Positions 19,246 to 27,006 of a DNA stretch of 64,000 nucleotides are shown here, one piece after another. Where the stretch lies: assembly GCA_044445605.1 (NCBI GenBank), contig JBIOEA010000011.1, positions 1-64,000 of the forward strand, read 5' to 3'. Numbering within the stretch: position 1 is the stretch's first letter; each line of letters opens with the position of its first letter. The notes under the pieces were generated by a model. The model did no database searches. It was not told where the DNA came from and saw nothing but the letters and a program-made list of their open reading frames with translations. This DNA is from CAWKDC01 sp044445605. Its GTDB lineage: Bacteria; Pseudomonadota; Gammaproteobacteria; JABCZS01. The translations under genes were made by a program, and so were the position numbers.

Positions 19246-21885
19246 TTACAACTGCTTCCGCAACACGTATGGCAAGATACCACCGTGTTCGTAATAGCTG
19301 CGTTCCAACGGTGTATTCAAACGCACATCTGCTTTGAATGTTTTTTGCGAACCATTCGGGCTCGTTGCAACAACGGTCACTTCTTTCGCTTCGCCACCCT
19401 TCAAACCTTGAATGTCAAACGTTTCATCACCCTTCAAACCCAACGCAGCGGCACTTTCGCCCGCCTTGAATTGTAAGGGGAGAATACCCATGCCAATTAA
19501 ATTTGATCGGTGAATCCGCTCATAGCTTTGTGCAATCACCGCACGGACACCCAATAACTTCGGCCCCTTCGCAGCCCAGTCACGTGATGACCCGGATCCG
19601 TACTCTTGCCCAGCCAAAATAACCAACGGTACTTTATCCGCTTCGTAACGTAACGAGGCATCAAATATCGTCATTTCATCGCCGCTGGGGAAGTGACGTG
19701 TAAAGCCACCCTCTTTCTCAACCAATTGATTGCGTAACCGTACGTTTGCAAACGTACCGCGTACCATTACTTCATGATTGCCACGACGCGAACCGTAAGA
19801 ATTGAACTCTGCCACAGGAACACCGTGTGCAATCAAGTACTCCGCCGCTGGACTTGTCTTGGAAATCGACCCTGCTGGCGAAATGTGATCCGTCGTCACA
19901 CTGTCACCCAACACCGCTAAACAACGTGCACCTTGAATTTCACAGACTTTCGGTACTTCAACCGTCATACCATCAAAATAAGGCGGCTTCTTCACGTAAG
20001 TCGATTCCGGCCATGCATAACGCTCACCCTCCGGTACCGTTAAACGCTTCCAAGCATCATCACCTTCAAACACGCTCCCGTATTCCTTCAAAAACATTTC
20101 TGCTTTCAAGAAGTCATGAATGTTCTGTGCGATCTCCGCTTGCGATGGCCAGATGTCTTTTAAGTAAACATCACGGCCTTCTTTGTCTTGGCCAATCGGA
20201 TCATGATAGAAATCAATGTCCATGCGGCCGGCTAATGCATACGCAACCACTAATGGCGGTGAAGCTAAATAGTTCATGCGGACTTCAGGATGAATTCGTC
20301 CTTCAAAATTCCGGTTGCCCGACAATACTGATGTGACATACAAATCTTTTTTCTTGATAACTTCACTGACTTCTTCAGGCAATGGGCCGGAATTACCAAT
20401 GCAGGTCGTGCAGCCGTATCCCACCAAATAAAAACCAAGCGCCTCAAGCGGTGCCATTAAATCGGCTTTCTTCAAGTAGTCTGTCACCACACGTGAGCCA
20501 GGGGCCAATGATGTCTTCACCCAGGCAGGCACTTTCAATCCGCGCTCAACGGCACGTTTGGCCAGCAAACCTGAAGCCAACATCACCGCTGGATTCGACG
20601 TATTGGTGCAACTCGTGATCGCCGCAATCACCACAGAACCATCTCGCAATTCGCCAATCTTCAAATCCGCTGGCGTCGTGTTTGGTTTTGCTACCAAAAG
20701 GTGTTTCATGAAATCTTCTTTTGCATCTTTCAATGCAATGCGATCTTGTGGACGCTTCGGCCCTGCAATCGAAGGAACAACTTCGCTCAATGCTAAATGC
20801 AAGGTGTCAGTGAAGCAAGGCTCTTTCATGCCCGTTTCACGGAATAAACCTTGCTTCTTGTAGTACGCTTCCACCAAGGCAATCTGTTCTTCAGGACGGC
20901 CGGATAAACGTAAATAATTTAATGTCTCTTTATCAACGGGGAAGAAACCACAGGTTGCACCGTATTCAGGCGCCATGTTTGCAATGGTCGCACGATCAGC
21001 CAAAGGCAATTCATCTAAACCATCACCGTAAAATTCAACGAATTTATCAACAACACCACGTTTACGTAACATTTCTGTCACTTTCAATACCAAGTCCGTT
21101 GCTGTCGCGCCTTCCGGTAATTTGCCCGTCACTTTGAAACCAATCACGTCAGGAATCAACATCGCCATCGACTGACCTAACATCGCTGCTTCCGCTTCGA
21201 TACCACCAACACCCCAACCTAATACGCCGAGTCCGTTGATCATCGTGGTGTGTGAGTCTGTCCCGACTAATGTGTCTGGGTATACCCACGTTTCTTCGCC
21301 GTTTGACATCGGGTATGCCACGCGTGCCAAATATTCCAAATTCACTTGGTGCACAATGCCAGTGTCTGGTGGAACCACCGCAAAATTCGAAAACGCTTTT
21401 TGGCCCCAACGTAAAAATTGATAACGCTCTTTGTTGCGCAATACTTCTAGTTTGTTGTTCATATCAAGCGAATCATTGGCACCGAATGCATCGACTTGCA
21501 CCGAGTGGTCAATCACCAGTTCAGCAGGTTGTAATGGATTGATTTTTTCTGGATCGCCACCTAAGTCTTTCATCGCATCACGCATCGCCGCTAAATCCAC
21601 GATGGCAGGAACACCCGTGAAATCTTGCATCAGTACCCGTGCAGGCATGAACGTCACTTCGCGTGCTATCTTTTCATTCTTTAATGCCGGCTCACCAAAA
21701 GCCAATAGGGCTTCAATGTCAGCTTCATGTACGTCTGGCGAACCAACACGTCGACATGCGTTTTCTAATAAAATCCGTAACGAAATCGGTAGACGCTCTA
21801 ATTGTTCCTTCGTCCCCGCTTTGTTTAAATTAAAATAGGTGTATTGTTTGCCATTAACGTTAAATGTATCGCGTGTTGTTTTCAT
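19246..21885 (-). CDS. acnA: Aconitate hydratase A
   Basis: The 879-residue enzyme isomerises citrate to isocitrate through cis-aconitate in the TCA cycle, using a [4Fe-4S] cluster in the cytoplasm. The three cluster cysteines are visible in TSCTNTSNP (near 425) and GYGCTTCIGNSG (near 490). Other family signatures are GTDSHTTMINGLGVLGWGVGGIEAE, split across the substrate pocket, and the swivel-domain motif YGSGSSRDWAAKGP. Length and N-terminus match the AcnA/IRP1 type rather than AcnB. The gene follows malic enzyme on the same strand, but a repeat-filled gap of 127 bp separates them. Confidence 0.97.
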   Translation of the reverse strand: MKTTRDTFNVNGKQYTYFNLNKAGTKEQLERLPISLRILLENACRRVGSPDVHEADIEALLAFGEPALKNEKIAREVTFMPARVLMQDFTGVPAIVDLAAMRDAMKDLGGDPEKINPLQPAELVIDHSVQVDAFGANDSLDMNNKLEVLRNKERYQFLRWGQKAFSNFAVVPPDTGIVHQVNLEYLARVAYPMSNGEETWVYPDTLVGTDSHTTMINGLGVLGWGVGGIEAEAAMLGQSMAMLIPDVIGFKVTGKLPEGATATDLVLKVTEMLRKRGVVDKFVEFYGDGLDELPLADRATIANMAPEYGATCGFFPVDKETLNYLRLSGRPEEQIALVEAYYKKQGLFRETGMKEPCFTDTLHLALSEVVPSIAGPKRPQDRIALKDAKEDFMKHLLVAKPNTTPADLKIGELRDGSVVIAAITSCTNTSNPAVMLASGLLAKRAVERGLKVPAWVKTSLAPGSRVVTDYLKKADLMAPLEALGFYLVGYGCTTCIGNSGPLPEEVSEVIKKKDLYVTSVLSGNRNFEGRIHPEVRMNYLASPPLVVAYALAGRMDIDFYHDPIGQDKEGRDVYLKDIWPSQAEIAQNIHDFLKAEMFLKEYGSVFEGDDAWKRLTVPEGERYAWPESTYVKKPPYFDGMTVEVPKVCEIQGARCLAVLGDSVTTDHISPAGSISKTSPAAEYLIAHGVPVAEFNSYGSRRGNHEVMVRGTFANVRLRNQLVEKEGGFTRHFPSGDEMTIFDASLRYEADKVPLVILAGQEYGSGSSRDWAAKGPKLLGVRAVIAQSYERIHRSNLIGMGILPLQFKAGESAAALGLKGDETFDIQGLKGGEAKEVTVVATSPNGSQKTFKADVRLNTPLERSYYEHGGILPYVLRKQL

Positions 21886-21915
21886 ATCTGCTCCCTGTGT
21901 TTTTGCGTAAATCGT

Positions 21916-21975
21916 GAAAAAAAACCCCCGCCTCGGAATACTCGGCCGCCCCCTTTAGAAGGGGGCAAAGACCCC
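21916..21975. repeat. Intergenic double-hairpin repeat (CCCCCTT family), copy 1
   Basis: A run of A is followed by CCCCCGCCTCGGAATACTCGG and then a perfect hairpin, GCCCCCTT (21948-21955) pairing with AAGGGGGC (21959-21966). It lies between maeA and acnA and has near-identical copies at 29611, 31656 and 39105. The hairpin may also act as a terminator or mRNA stabiliser; this is inference. Confidence 0.75.
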
Positions 21976-21992
21976 AAACCCGCGCCTCGGAT

Positions 21993-22016
21993 GGGCGAAA
22001 GATGTTTCGCCCCTAC
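21993..22016 (-). repeat. Palindromic element copy 1, supplies the maeA stop codon
   Basis: The 20-bp palindrome GGGCGAAAGATGTTTCGCCC occupies 21993-22012 and is followed by CTAC. On the minus strand the complementary GTAG contains the TAG stop codon of maeA (22013-22015). The last codons of maeA thus run straight into the element. Confidence 0.85.
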
Positions 22017-23722
22017 AGCCCCATCGGAATCAGCGGCAAATACCGCGGTTGCCATAACATTCTATCAATGCGCTCCGCAGCGCTCAGGTTGTCTTTCACC
22101 CGAGCTAACCCCTCATTCATCGCGATTTGTGCCACCGCTACCGCAATGCGATATGCCGATTCCTTCGCTTCAGTGATCGGAGCCAGCAACGCCGCATCCG
22201 GATCCCTCAAGACAGGTGATAACTCAGCCAATGCCTCGCATGCAGCCCACAACATCGAGTCCGTTAAACGGCTCGCGCGTGTCGCTAAAATCGCTAACCC
22301 TAATCCAGGGAACGCCAATGCATTGTTCGCTTGCGCAATCACACGCGTTTTGCCATTAACTTCTACCGGTGAGAATGGGCTGCCCGTCGCAACCATTGCA
22401 CGACCTTCCGTCCAATGCAAAATATCACGTGGGTGCGCTTCAGCACGCTCCGTCGGGTTCGACAATGGCATCACAATCGGACGCTTCACGTGCTGTGCCA
22501 TCGTCTTAATAATATGCTCGTTAAACGCGCCAGATGATGCAGACGTACCAATCAATATCGTCGGCTTTACGTGTGTCACCACCTCTTCTAGGGTGACATG
22601 CTCAGGGTTGCAGCCCCAGGCCTTAATTTCTTCTTTCATTCTCATGTAGGGCTGTTGGAATGACTTCACTTCCTTGCCTTCAACAATTAAACCCTGACTG
22701 TTCATTAACCAGAACTTGGAACGTGCTTCGCGATCTGACATGCCATCACGCACCAATGCTGCCGTGATTTGATCCGCGATCCCTACCCCCGCCGCACCCG
22801 CACCGTAAATCACAATCCGCTGATCAGCAACCGATTGGTTCGTCGCTTTTAACGCCGCCAATATCGCCGACAAACAAACCACACCCGTGCCTTGAATGTC
22901 ATCATTGAAACTCGAATGCTCATGCTTGTAACGCTCAAGTACCGTGTGCGCCGCATCACGTCCGAAATCTTCCCAGTGCAGGAAACTTTCAGGAAATTGC
23001 TTCGATACACTCTTCACGAAACGATCAATGAAATCATCGTACTCTGCACCACGTAAACGTTTATGCCGCCATCCCAAGTAGAACGGATCATTCAATAACG
23101 TTTCATTGTCAGTGCCTACATCCAACATCACAGGCAATGTGTTCGCCGGATTCACGCCCGCACACAAGGTATAAACCATCAACTTGGCCACAGGAATATC
23201 CATCCCGCCAACACCTTGATCGCCAATCCCCAATACACCACTGCCATCCGTCGCCACAATCAATTCAATCTCAGGATGACTGCGGTTCGAAATGATCGCA
23301 TCCATATCGTCACGATCAGGATAGGCAATAAATAAGCCTCGGGGTGCACGGAATTCACGCGAAAATTGCTTCACCGCGTTACCAATGATCGGCGTGTAAA
23401 TGATGGGCATCATTTCTTCTAAGTGATCCGTCACGAGCTTGTAAAACAAGACCTCATTACGCTCATGTAAGTTGTATAAATAAATATGTTGACTTAAATC
23501 CACGGTATAACGTTTATATTGCTCATACGCGCGGGCAGCTTGTTCTTCTAGTGTTTCTACCCGGGCAGGCAACTTACCCAGCAACCCAAACGTCCGCCGT
23601 TCTTCCATCGAAAAGGCTGTACCCTTGTTCAATAACGGGGTATTCATCAACAGTTTGCCAGAGAGGCTCGTCACAATAGCGTCGTCTTGAAAGTTGAAAT
23701 CCAACATCTTTTCGGTTCCCAT
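22013..23722 (-). CDS. maeA: NAD-dependent malic enzyme (malate to pyruvate)
   Basis: The 569-residue enzyme oxidatively decarboxylates malate to pyruvate, linking the TCA cycle to pyruvate. The malic domain shows YTPIIGNAV, ATDGSGVLGIGDQGVGGM and the metal-binding FNDDIQGTG. The Rossmann domain shows IYGAGAAGVGIADQI. Length fits the large SfcA/MaeA class without a phosphotransacetylase fusion. The stop codon lies inside a dispersed palindromic element, so the natural C-terminus may have been changed slightly. It is divergent from an alpha/beta hydrolase gene with a 73-bp gap. An in-frame ATG five codons further in is an alternative start. Confidence 0.95.
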   Translation of the reverse strand: MGTEKMLDFNFQDDAIVTSLSGKLLMNTPLLNKGTAFSMEERRTFGLLGKLPARVETLEEQAARAYEQYKRYTVDLSQHIYLYNLHERNEVLFYKLVTDHLEEMMPIIYTPIIGNAVKQFSREFRAPRGLFIAYPDRDDMDAIISNRSHPEIELIVATDGSGVLGIGDQGVGGMDIPVAKLMVYTLCAGVNPANTLPVMLDVGTDNETLLNDPFYLGWRHKRLRGAEYDDFIDRFVKSVSKQFPESFLHWEDFGRDAAHTVLERYKHEHSSFNDDIQGTGVVCLSAILAALKATNQSVADQRIVIYGAGAAGVGIADQITAALVRDGMSDREARSKFWLMNSQGLIVEGKEVKSFQQPYMRMKEEIKAWGCNPEHVTLEEVVTHVKPTILIGTSASSGAFNEHIIKTMAQHVKRPIVMPLSNPTERAEAHPRDILHWTEGRAMVATGSPFSPVEVNGKTRVIAQANNALAFPGLGLAILATRASRLTDSMLWAACEALAELSPVLRDPDAALLAPITEAKESAYRIAVAVAQIAMNEGLARVKDNLSAAERIDRMLWQPRYLPLIPMGL

Positions 23723-23813
23723 GACATACGAAGATGCTGTATTGTAAGATATCCGAGGAATAATGGCTATAGGTGAAATACCCCAACATGTATGAGTGGG
23801 CTATACTCTACCT

Positions 23814-24701
23814 ATGAACAAATTTGCCAAGCCAACCAAACATACCGTGACCCTGCCAGACCCGGCGGGCACACACCAAATGGTTTACTACGAATGGGGT
23901 AACCCTGAAAATCCCCGCGTCCTCGTCTGCCTCCATGGCTTGACCCGCAATGGCCGCGATTTTGACTTCCTTGCCGCCGCCCTGCTCAACGAATACCGCA
24001 TCCTCGCCCCCGACCTCATTGGCCGCGGTAAAAGCGAATGGATGAAAGACCCTGCGTTGTATACCATCGAACAATATGTCGCGGACTTGGTAGGTTGGAT
24101 GCATCAACTTGGCTTGAAAAAAGTCGATTTCCTGGGAGCATCGCTCGGCGGCATCCTCGGCATGCTGATTACCGTACAACCTAACTCCCCCATTCAACGC
24201 CTGCTGCTCGATGATATCGGACCCATCATTAAAAAAGAATCTGCTAACCGTTTGAGCGAGGAAGTCGAATCAAACCCGACCTTCAAGAGCCTCGGCGAAC
24301 TCAAAGATTTCTTGAAACACGTTTATGCAACAACAGGCACCATGGAACCTTATCATTGGGACCATTTGCTCGCCCATGATCATATCAGCCTCCCCGACGG
24401 TACTTATGCACGCGCGTATGACCCTCAGTTGTTTATGTCGTTCCTGCCCATGCTGCACGGGGACATTGCCTTTTGGCCCGTCTTTAAAGCCATCCACATT
24501 CCCATATTCGTGTTACATGGCGAACAATCCGTCGTGCTCACACCCGATATTTGTGCTGAAATGAAACAATATCAGCCCACCATCACCATCGTTGACTTGC
24601 CCGGTATCACCCATTGCCCTTCCTTGATGGATGAGCGGATTATCGGAATAGTCAAGCACTGGGCTGAGCAGTTTGCGCATGTGAAACAAATATCAGGGTA
24701 G
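23814..24701 (+). CDS. Alpha/beta hydrolase
   Basis: This 295-residue protein has the alpha/beta-hydrolase fold: oxyanion region CLHGLTRNGRDFD, DLIGRGKSEW, nucleophile elbow GASLGG (Ser near 106), acid in FVLHGEQSVVLTPD and a C-terminal His in ITHCPSL. The substrate cannot be told from sequence. ATG at 23814 is chosen; an in-frame GTG at 23796 is possible. TATACT at 23802-23807 lies so close to this ATG that the message could be nearly leaderless. Its 3' end overlaps the end of the convergent downstream gene by 9 bp. Confidence 0.85.
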   Translation: MNKFAKPTKHTVTLPDPAGTHQMVYYEWGNPENPRVLVCLHGLTRNGRDFDFLAAALLNEYRILAPDLIGRGKSEWMKDPALYTIEQYVADLVGWMHQLGLKKVDFLGASLGGILGMLITVQPNSPIQRLLLDDIGPIIKKESANRLSEEVESNPTFKSLGELKDFLKHVYATTGTMEPYHWDHLLAHDHISLPDGTYARAYDPQLFMSFLPMLHGDIAFWPVFKAIHIPIFVLHGEQSVVLTPDICAEMKQYQPTITIVDLPGITHCPSLMDERIIGIVKHWAEQFAHVKQISG

Positions 24702-26054
24702 ACGTCCTTGTTTTGGTTTTTTTTGCTCAATGGCAACGGTTACAAAGTCCTTTAATGTGTCTGGCATATCGGTCCATGAATCTGGTGGTGCCCAAAAACC
24801 TAATAGTTGATTTTGCTTTATGTTTAACGCATCACACACGGCGACCAATGGGTCATCCGATTCCAGTGCGCTTCGCAAGGAGGAAGCCTTTCCACTTTGT
24901 GGATCTAAACGAGACAAAACGCATCCCCCGTATAATTTAAGCGCATCCATCGATGCCATGTTAACGCAAGATATTTTGCACAGCTCTTTAAATGGAAGTG
25001 TATTCATGATGCGAACAATATTATATAAGGATGATTTTTGGCTGAAACCTCCACGGGTTAAAAGATATAAATAAAAACTAACATATTCTTTCAATTCAGT
25101 TTTGTTGATTTTCCCAGAGAACTCGAATTTATCAATATACTCTTTAATCAATTTAATATTTTGTTTGACGTAGTAATCGGGTGATGTGACCCGCAAAAGG
25201 ATTTCATAATGTAAATACACGGGAGCTTCGTTCCACATAAGCGACGATGTCATATCTTTTTCATTAAATAGATTTTTCCCATAAGATGATAGGATGGATT
25301 GTTGATAAGATCGCTCGTAAAATGCTGCGATGTTTTTTGCTTCTTCACGGGATGACACTGAACATAAAACACTCTTGGTTTCTAAGTCAGATTTAATATT
25401 TTTCTTCAATTGTTCCCATATTACCGCCCTTTCATCATCATCGTAATCTTTTTTACTATCAGGCGGAACTTCAGTGTTTTCAAATTGTTGTTGCCATCTG
25501 TCTAGATTTTGATCGTTAATCTCAAAAACTTCTTTAAGCCATGGATCGCAAATAACATGCTTTCCATTCAACGAGATCTTTAAGCAAGCATGCGCTGCCA
25601 CGTGGCGTACGCCAGCGATAATTTGAAATGAAAAAGGTGGAATAGGCACTGCATCAGGAATGGACGCTATCCATTGGCATAATTGAATCATGCCCAAATC
25701 GGACATATCATCGCAATTGCCCGCCTTGTACATTGCTGCGCGTAATGCTGAAGCAACCAAATCGATTACTTTGCTATTGTTTTCATATGTCTTGCTTGGC
25801 GCTGCCTCAAACTCTCGAATATCTGTATAAAGTTTAATCTCCCAGGGACCTTCCTGCTCCCATTTTGACCAAGACAGGAAACCACAATGCGAACCGGCTA
25901 TCACTGTTTCCGACCAACCTCCTGTCCTTTCCTGACTCGATAACCGCGCTGGCCCCTCCTTAATATTGGATGGGCCAATAGGCATTGCAGCATTCACGCT
26001 GTGAACAATGTATTGAGCCAATGTGGTTGCGTCGAAAGAGGGTATTTTGACCAT
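24693..26054 (-). CDS. Candidate Cys-His-Asp protease or transglutaminase-fold protein
   Basis: This 453-residue protein has no family I can name with certainty. The N-terminal half has a Cys-His-Asp set in the order and context of papain or transglutaminase-fold enzymes: AGNCDDMSDLG (Cys 114), HVAAHACLKI (His 155) and VICDPWLKEVF (Asp 170). The C-terminal half is helical and charged. No signal peptide is seen. ATG at 26054 is preferred over an upstream in-frame TTG because an extended -10 box lies at 26094-26086, which would put the TTG upstream of the transcript start. It forms a divergent pair with a membrane protein gene. A secreted effector role is inference. Confidence 0.7.
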   Translation of the reverse strand: MVKIPSFDATTLAQYIVHSVNAAMPIGPSNIKEGPARLSSQERTGGWSETVIAGSHCGFLSWSKWEQEGPWEIKLYTDIREFEAAPSKTYENNSKVIDLVASALRAAMYKAGNCDDMSDLGMIQLCQWIASIPDAVPIPPFSFQIIAGVRHVAAHACLKISLNGKHVICDPWLKEVFEINDQNLDRWQQQFENTEVPPDSKKDYDDDERAVIWEQLKKNIKSDLETKSVLCSVSSREEAKNIAAFYERSYQQSILSSYGKNLFNEKDMTSSLMWNEAPVYLHYEILLRVTSPDYYVKQNIKLIKEYIDKFEFSGKINKTELKEYVSFYLYLLTRGGFSQKSSLYNIVRIMNTLPFKELCKISCVNMASMDALKLYGGCVLSRLDPQSGKASSLRSALESDDPLVAVCDALNIKQNQLLGFWAPPDSWTDMPDTLKDFVTVAIEQKKPKQGRLP

Positions 26055-26085
26055 GGAACTGCCCAAAAGCTTACTAACTGAGTCA

Positions 26086-26094
26086 ATTATAGCA
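26086..26094 (-). promoter_or_regulatory. Extended -10 promoter of the protease-like gene
   Basis: The minus strand reads TGCTATAAT, a perfect extended -10 box, ending 31 nt upstream of the ATG at 26054. No good -35 hexamer is seen at 17 bp. The box fixes the likely start codon of the gene. Confidence 0.6.
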
Positions 26095-26143
26095 CGATGA
26101 GGCGCCCTTACGCGTAGAAGCGCCCTCAAAAGCAGTAGCCAGC

Positions 26144-26152
26144 TGCTATACT
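26144..26152 (+). promoter_or_regulatory. Extended -10 promoter of the membrane protein gene
   Basis: TGCTATACT lies 17 nt upstream of ATG at 26170, with a GGGTGA ribosome binding site between. The same TGCTATACT word stands before the gene at 38571. Confidence 0.5.
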
Positions 26153-26169
26153 TAAAACAGGGTGATCCT

Positions 26170-26946
26170 ATGAATTCAAGGGCTTACATCAGTGCATTAG
26201 GCAATATGCTATTACATGGCGTAGATGAGACCCCTATGGCCAATGCTTTTGAACACGGGGAGATACCCGATAATGTTGGGGCTCGCCTTTTGGCAGGGAT
26301 CCCCTGTGCCATTGCTTTGACCGTACATTATCTAGTCTATACCCTCGGCACCCTCGCCTTCGCCATTGGTTTGGCTAATATTCCTCTGCGAATGTCAGGA
26401 AGTGAAGATGATACAAACCCCATCACCTCAAAACATGCTTATCGCAATATCGTTGAAGATTTACTCGAACATCTCGGTATCGACAAAAATGGGTTTGTTA
26501 GCCCCATCTTCGTAGACATCGTTTTCCCCCTGATCAACATGGCCGCTATTGCCGCTGGCTTTGCATTGATCGGCTGGGCCGGCCTTATCAACTTTCTTCC
26601 TGCAGTCGTCACCTTTGGGGCGCAAATGGTCACTAATGCCATCACGTTATACAATGTTTTTGTTCCAATGATTAGCAGCTTCCCTGAAATCACTATCATG
26701 GGGACCGCTATCGCCCTCGGGGGGCTTATCATCGCAGGATTTGATTGGATCAATGAGCGTATAGACGTATCTAAAAAACGTAAGGAGGGCGAAGAAAAAT
26801 TTGTCGTTGACAGTAAATCTAGCGAAGTAAAACATATCGCTGCGGTGACACCAGAAGCGGGGAATACCGTTGAACAAACACGACAATCTTCAACGCGAGA
26901 AATCGAAGAAACAGCTAATCATGGGGAGAAAATAAAACCGGGGTGA
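26170..26946 (+). CDS. Membrane protein of unknown function
   Basis: The 258-residue protein has three to four hydrophobic helices: about 38-71 (GIPCAIALTVHYLVYTLGTLAFAIGL), about 112-150 and about 170-195 (a Gly-rich segment TAIALGGLIIAGFDW). A hydrophilic C-terminal tail of about 60 charged residues follows. No enzyme motif is visible. It shares a 115-bp divergent control region with the protease-like gene, which suggests joint regulation, and it ends just before a strong hairpin shared with lon. I do not recognise the family. Confidence 0.75.
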   Translation: MNSRAYISALGNMLLHGVDETPMANAFEHGEIPDNVGARLLAGIPCAIALTVHYLVYTLGTLAFAIGLANIPLRMSGSEDDTNPITSKHAYRNIVEDLLEHLGIDKNGFVSPIFVDIVFPLINMAAIAAGFALIGWAGLINFLPAVVTFGAQMVTNAITLYNVFVPMISSFPEITIMGTAIALGGLIIAGFDWINERIDVSKKRKEGEEKFVVDSKSSEVKHIAAVTPEAGNTVEQTRQSSTREIEETANHGEKIKPG

Positions 26947-26968
26947 TAAGGAAGAAAAAATTTCGGTG

Positions 26969-26995
26969 ATTGCCCCCTTTTTTCAAGGGGGCAAT
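26969..26995. terminator. Bidirectional terminator-like hairpin (CCCCCTT family)
   Basis: ATTGCCCCCTT (26969-26979) pairs with AAGGGGGCAAT (26985-26995) over 11 bp around a TTTTC loop. It lies between two convergent genes, the membrane protein gene and lon, so it is well placed to stop transcription from both sides. The core matches the other GCCCCCTT hairpins of this window. Confidence 0.6.
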
Positions 26996-27006
26996 GGAAG
27001 TGGACG

